A stretch of 6,698 nt of DNA. Origin: an uncultured Cardiobacterium sp. (GTDB lineage: Bacteria; Pseudomonadota; Gammaproteobacteria; Cardiobacteriales; Cardiobacteriaceae). The notes beneath the pieces were generated by a model. It was not told where the DNA came from and ran no database searches. It saw only the letters and a program-made list of their open reading frames with translations. Shown one piece after another: positions 5,944 to 6,698 of this stretch. The stretch's first letter is position 1; each line of letters starts with the position of its first letter. The DNA lies in the NCBI RefSeq assembly GCF_938028825.1, contig NZ_CALIZP010000061.1, positions 1 to 6,698 on the forward strand. Direction: 5' to 3'. The translations under genes were made by a program, and so were the position numbers.

Positions 5944-5966
5944 TAGTTAGCACAGAAGCATATAAT
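5937..5966 (+). promoter_or_regulatory. hicAB promoter
   Basis: A perfect TATAAT (5961-5966) lies 18 bases after CTGGCA (5937-5942), a 4/6 match to TTGACA. The -10 is about 20 bases upstream of the hicA ribosome-binding site, giving a short leader. This is the best promoter in the window and sits where the toxin-antitoxin operon needs it. Confidence 0.65.
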
Positions 5967-5994
5967 TCACCCCATCGAAACAACCGGAGGTGAA
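5966..5994 (+). promoter_or_regulatory. Inverted repeat over the hicA leader, candidate HicB operator or ribosome-binding-site hairpin
   Basis: TTCACC (5966-5971) and GGTGAA (5989-5994) are perfect inverted halves 17 bases apart. The left half overlaps the end of the -10 box, and the right half overlaps the GGAGG ribosome-binding site (5986-5990) of hicA. HicB antitoxins bind inverted repeats near their own promoter, so this is a plausible operator. The same halves could pair in mRNA and limit toxin translation. Confidence 0.4.
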
Positions 5995-6171
5995 GTGAAA
6001 CAAAGACAATTCCTGAAATGGCTGAAGTCCCAAGGGGTGGAGGCAACGGATGCCAAGAGACACATCCAGCTGCGCTATCAGGGCAAAGTAAGCCATATGC
6101 CCCGCCACCCCGGCGACGAAATCACGACGGGTCTGGCGGAAGCCATCAAGAAGCAACTGGGGCTCAAGTGA
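5995..6171 (+). CDS. hicA: HicA family mRNA interferase toxin
   Basis: HicA is a small RNase with a double-stranded RNA-binding-like fold that cleaves mRNA when not held by HicB. The 58-residue product begins at a GTG with GGAGG four bases upstream and reads MKQRQFLKWLKSQGVEA, then KRHIQLRYQGK, MPRHPGDEI, and ends KKQLGLK. Its length and the order of motifs match E. coli HicA closely, including the WL-SQGV helix, the MPRHPxDEI strand and the C-terminal KQLGL. The catalytic histidine is the one in KRHIQL (residue 23). Nothing is missing, so it should be an active toxin. hicB follows after 45 bases in the usual toxin-first order. GTG start and possible hairpin over the ribosome-binding site would both lower toxin synthesis. 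Confidence 0.92.
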   Translation: MKQRQFLKWLKSQGVEATDAKRHIQLRYQGKVSHMPRHPGDEITTGLAEAIKKQLGLK

Positions 6172-6216
6172 GCCCCGGTCTTCGGGAATTGTCCACCCCG
6201 CAACACAGGAGAAGCT

Positions 6217-6627
6217 ATGTACTACTACGCCCACTTTGACCACGCCGCCGACGGCATCACCGTCACTTTCCCCGATATTCCGGAGGCCATGACCTGCGCA
6301 CAAACCGATGAGAAAGCGATGGTGATGGCTGAGGACGTGCTGCTCACCTGCGTGGAGCTGTACTTTGATGAAGGCTGGGTTTTCCCGCTTGCCCGTGCAG
6401 GACGCGAGGGGGAGACGGCGGTCTATTTGCCGGAAACGGTCTATGCCAAAATCCTTTTGCACAACACCCTTTTGGAAAAGGGCGAAAGCAAGGCGAACCT
6501 TGCCCGTCTGCTCGATACCCAGCCACCCGAGGTGCAGCGCATCCTCAATGTGCGCCACAAAACGCGTATTGACACGCTGGGACGGGCGCTGGCCGCGCTG
6601 GGTCGCCCGCTGCATCTGTCGGTGTAG
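6217..6627 (+). CDS. hicB: HicB family antitoxin with C-terminal helix-turn-helix
   Basis: HicB neutralises HicA by direct binding and represses the operon. The 136-aa product has the partial RNase-H-like HicB domain at residues 1-60, with YAHFDHAADGITVTFPDIPEA typical of the family, including FPDIPEAMT (18-26) and the helix of DEKAMVMAEDVLLTCVELYF. Residues about 70-136 form the longer E. coli-type C-terminus: ETVYAKILLHNTLLEKGESK, then an Xre-like helix-turn-helix LARLLDTQPPEVQRILNVRH, and KTRIDTLGRALAALGRPL. Length matches E. coli HicB. The ATG at 6217 has GGAG upstream and the gene is complete. With hicA it forms a self-contained type II toxin-antitoxin operon lying antisense to phage genes on both sides. 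Confidence 0.92.
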   Translation: MYYYAHFDHAADGITVTFPDIPEAMTCAQTDEKAMVMAEDVLLTCVELYFDEGWVFPLARAGREGETAVYLPETVYAKILLHNTLLEKGESKANLARLLDTQPPEVQRILNVRHKTRIDTLGRALAALGRPLHLSV

Positions 6628-6632
6628 GGTAG

Positions 6633-6698
6633 TCATATCGTCAGCAAATGCACCTGCACCGCTTCATACTGCGCTGTGCCGTCTTCGGGGCTGGCGTA
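6633..6698 (-). CDS. C-terminal 21 codons of a gene running off the right edge
   Basis: On the minus strand the frame from the window edge reads YASPEDGTAQYEAVQVHLLTI and stops with TGA at 6635-6633, six bases beyond the hicB stop. Codon use and the absence of stops fit coding sequence. It faces the same way as the 662-aa protein, so it may be the preceding prophage gene, with hicAB lodged between the two. Family not identifiable from 21 residues. Confidence 0.5.
   Translation of the reverse strand, partial: YASPEDGTAQYEAVQVHLLTI

Noticed and set aside
4472..5950. 492-codon plus-strand open frame opposite the 662-aa gene
   Set aside because: It is the antisense shadow of a GC-rich gene. Its product is Ala/Arg/Val/Gly-rich without recognisable motifs, whereas the minus-strand product has organised repeat domains and a ribosome-binding site.
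5947..6636. 229-codon minus-strand open frame opposite hicAB
   Set aside because: It lies entirely over hicA and hicB, both of which match known families over their full length.

Overview
The window looks like an accessory, partly decayed stretch of a Gram-negative (beta- or gammaproteobacterial) chromosome. The grounds are a hemW remnant, a hicAB pair of the E. coli type, and GC-rich tailed-phage structural genes. I found no uptake sequence or ribosomal gene that would name a genus.

Left part (1-842): the minus-strand start of a probable zinc-ribbon protein (perhaps a transposase) at the edge, then a minus-strand hemW pseudogene. The hemW remnant has lost its N-terminus, carries a frameshift and an in-frame stop, and has lost its middle in a deletion that fuses two similar short motifs. 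Next (about 843-2062) comes an AT-rich island of unknown genes on the plus strand. It holds two tandem paralogous membrane proteins, the first cut short by a TGA where the second has a GGA codon, and the 5' end of a third gene.

Middle (2063-3907): at about 2063 the AT-rich third gene runs abruptly, out of frame, into GC-rich phage sequence. This is the C-terminal part of a probable tail-hub protein, followed by a tightly coupled 75-aa protein. A small antisense fragment and the 3' half of a D12-class adenine methylase follow. A bidirectional terminator, a short palindrome and a 22-bp tandem repeat close the block.

Right part (3908-6698): a 662-aa phage structural-type protein on the minus strand with four repeat modules, the last ending abruptly beside the tandem repeat. 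Divergent from it is a complete hicA-hicB toxin-antitoxin operon on the plus strand. At the right edge is the C-terminus of another minus-strand gene. HicAB therefore sits as an antisense cargo cassette between apparent prophage genes. The tail-hub fragment is truncated at its 5' end and faces the opposite way to the 662-aa gene, which seems truncated at its 3' end, so an inversion or patchwork recombination inside a prophage remnant is a reasonable inference.

The only units that look complete and functional are hicAB, the 216-aa membrane protein, the 75-aa phage protein and possibly the 662-aa protein. The rest are fragments.
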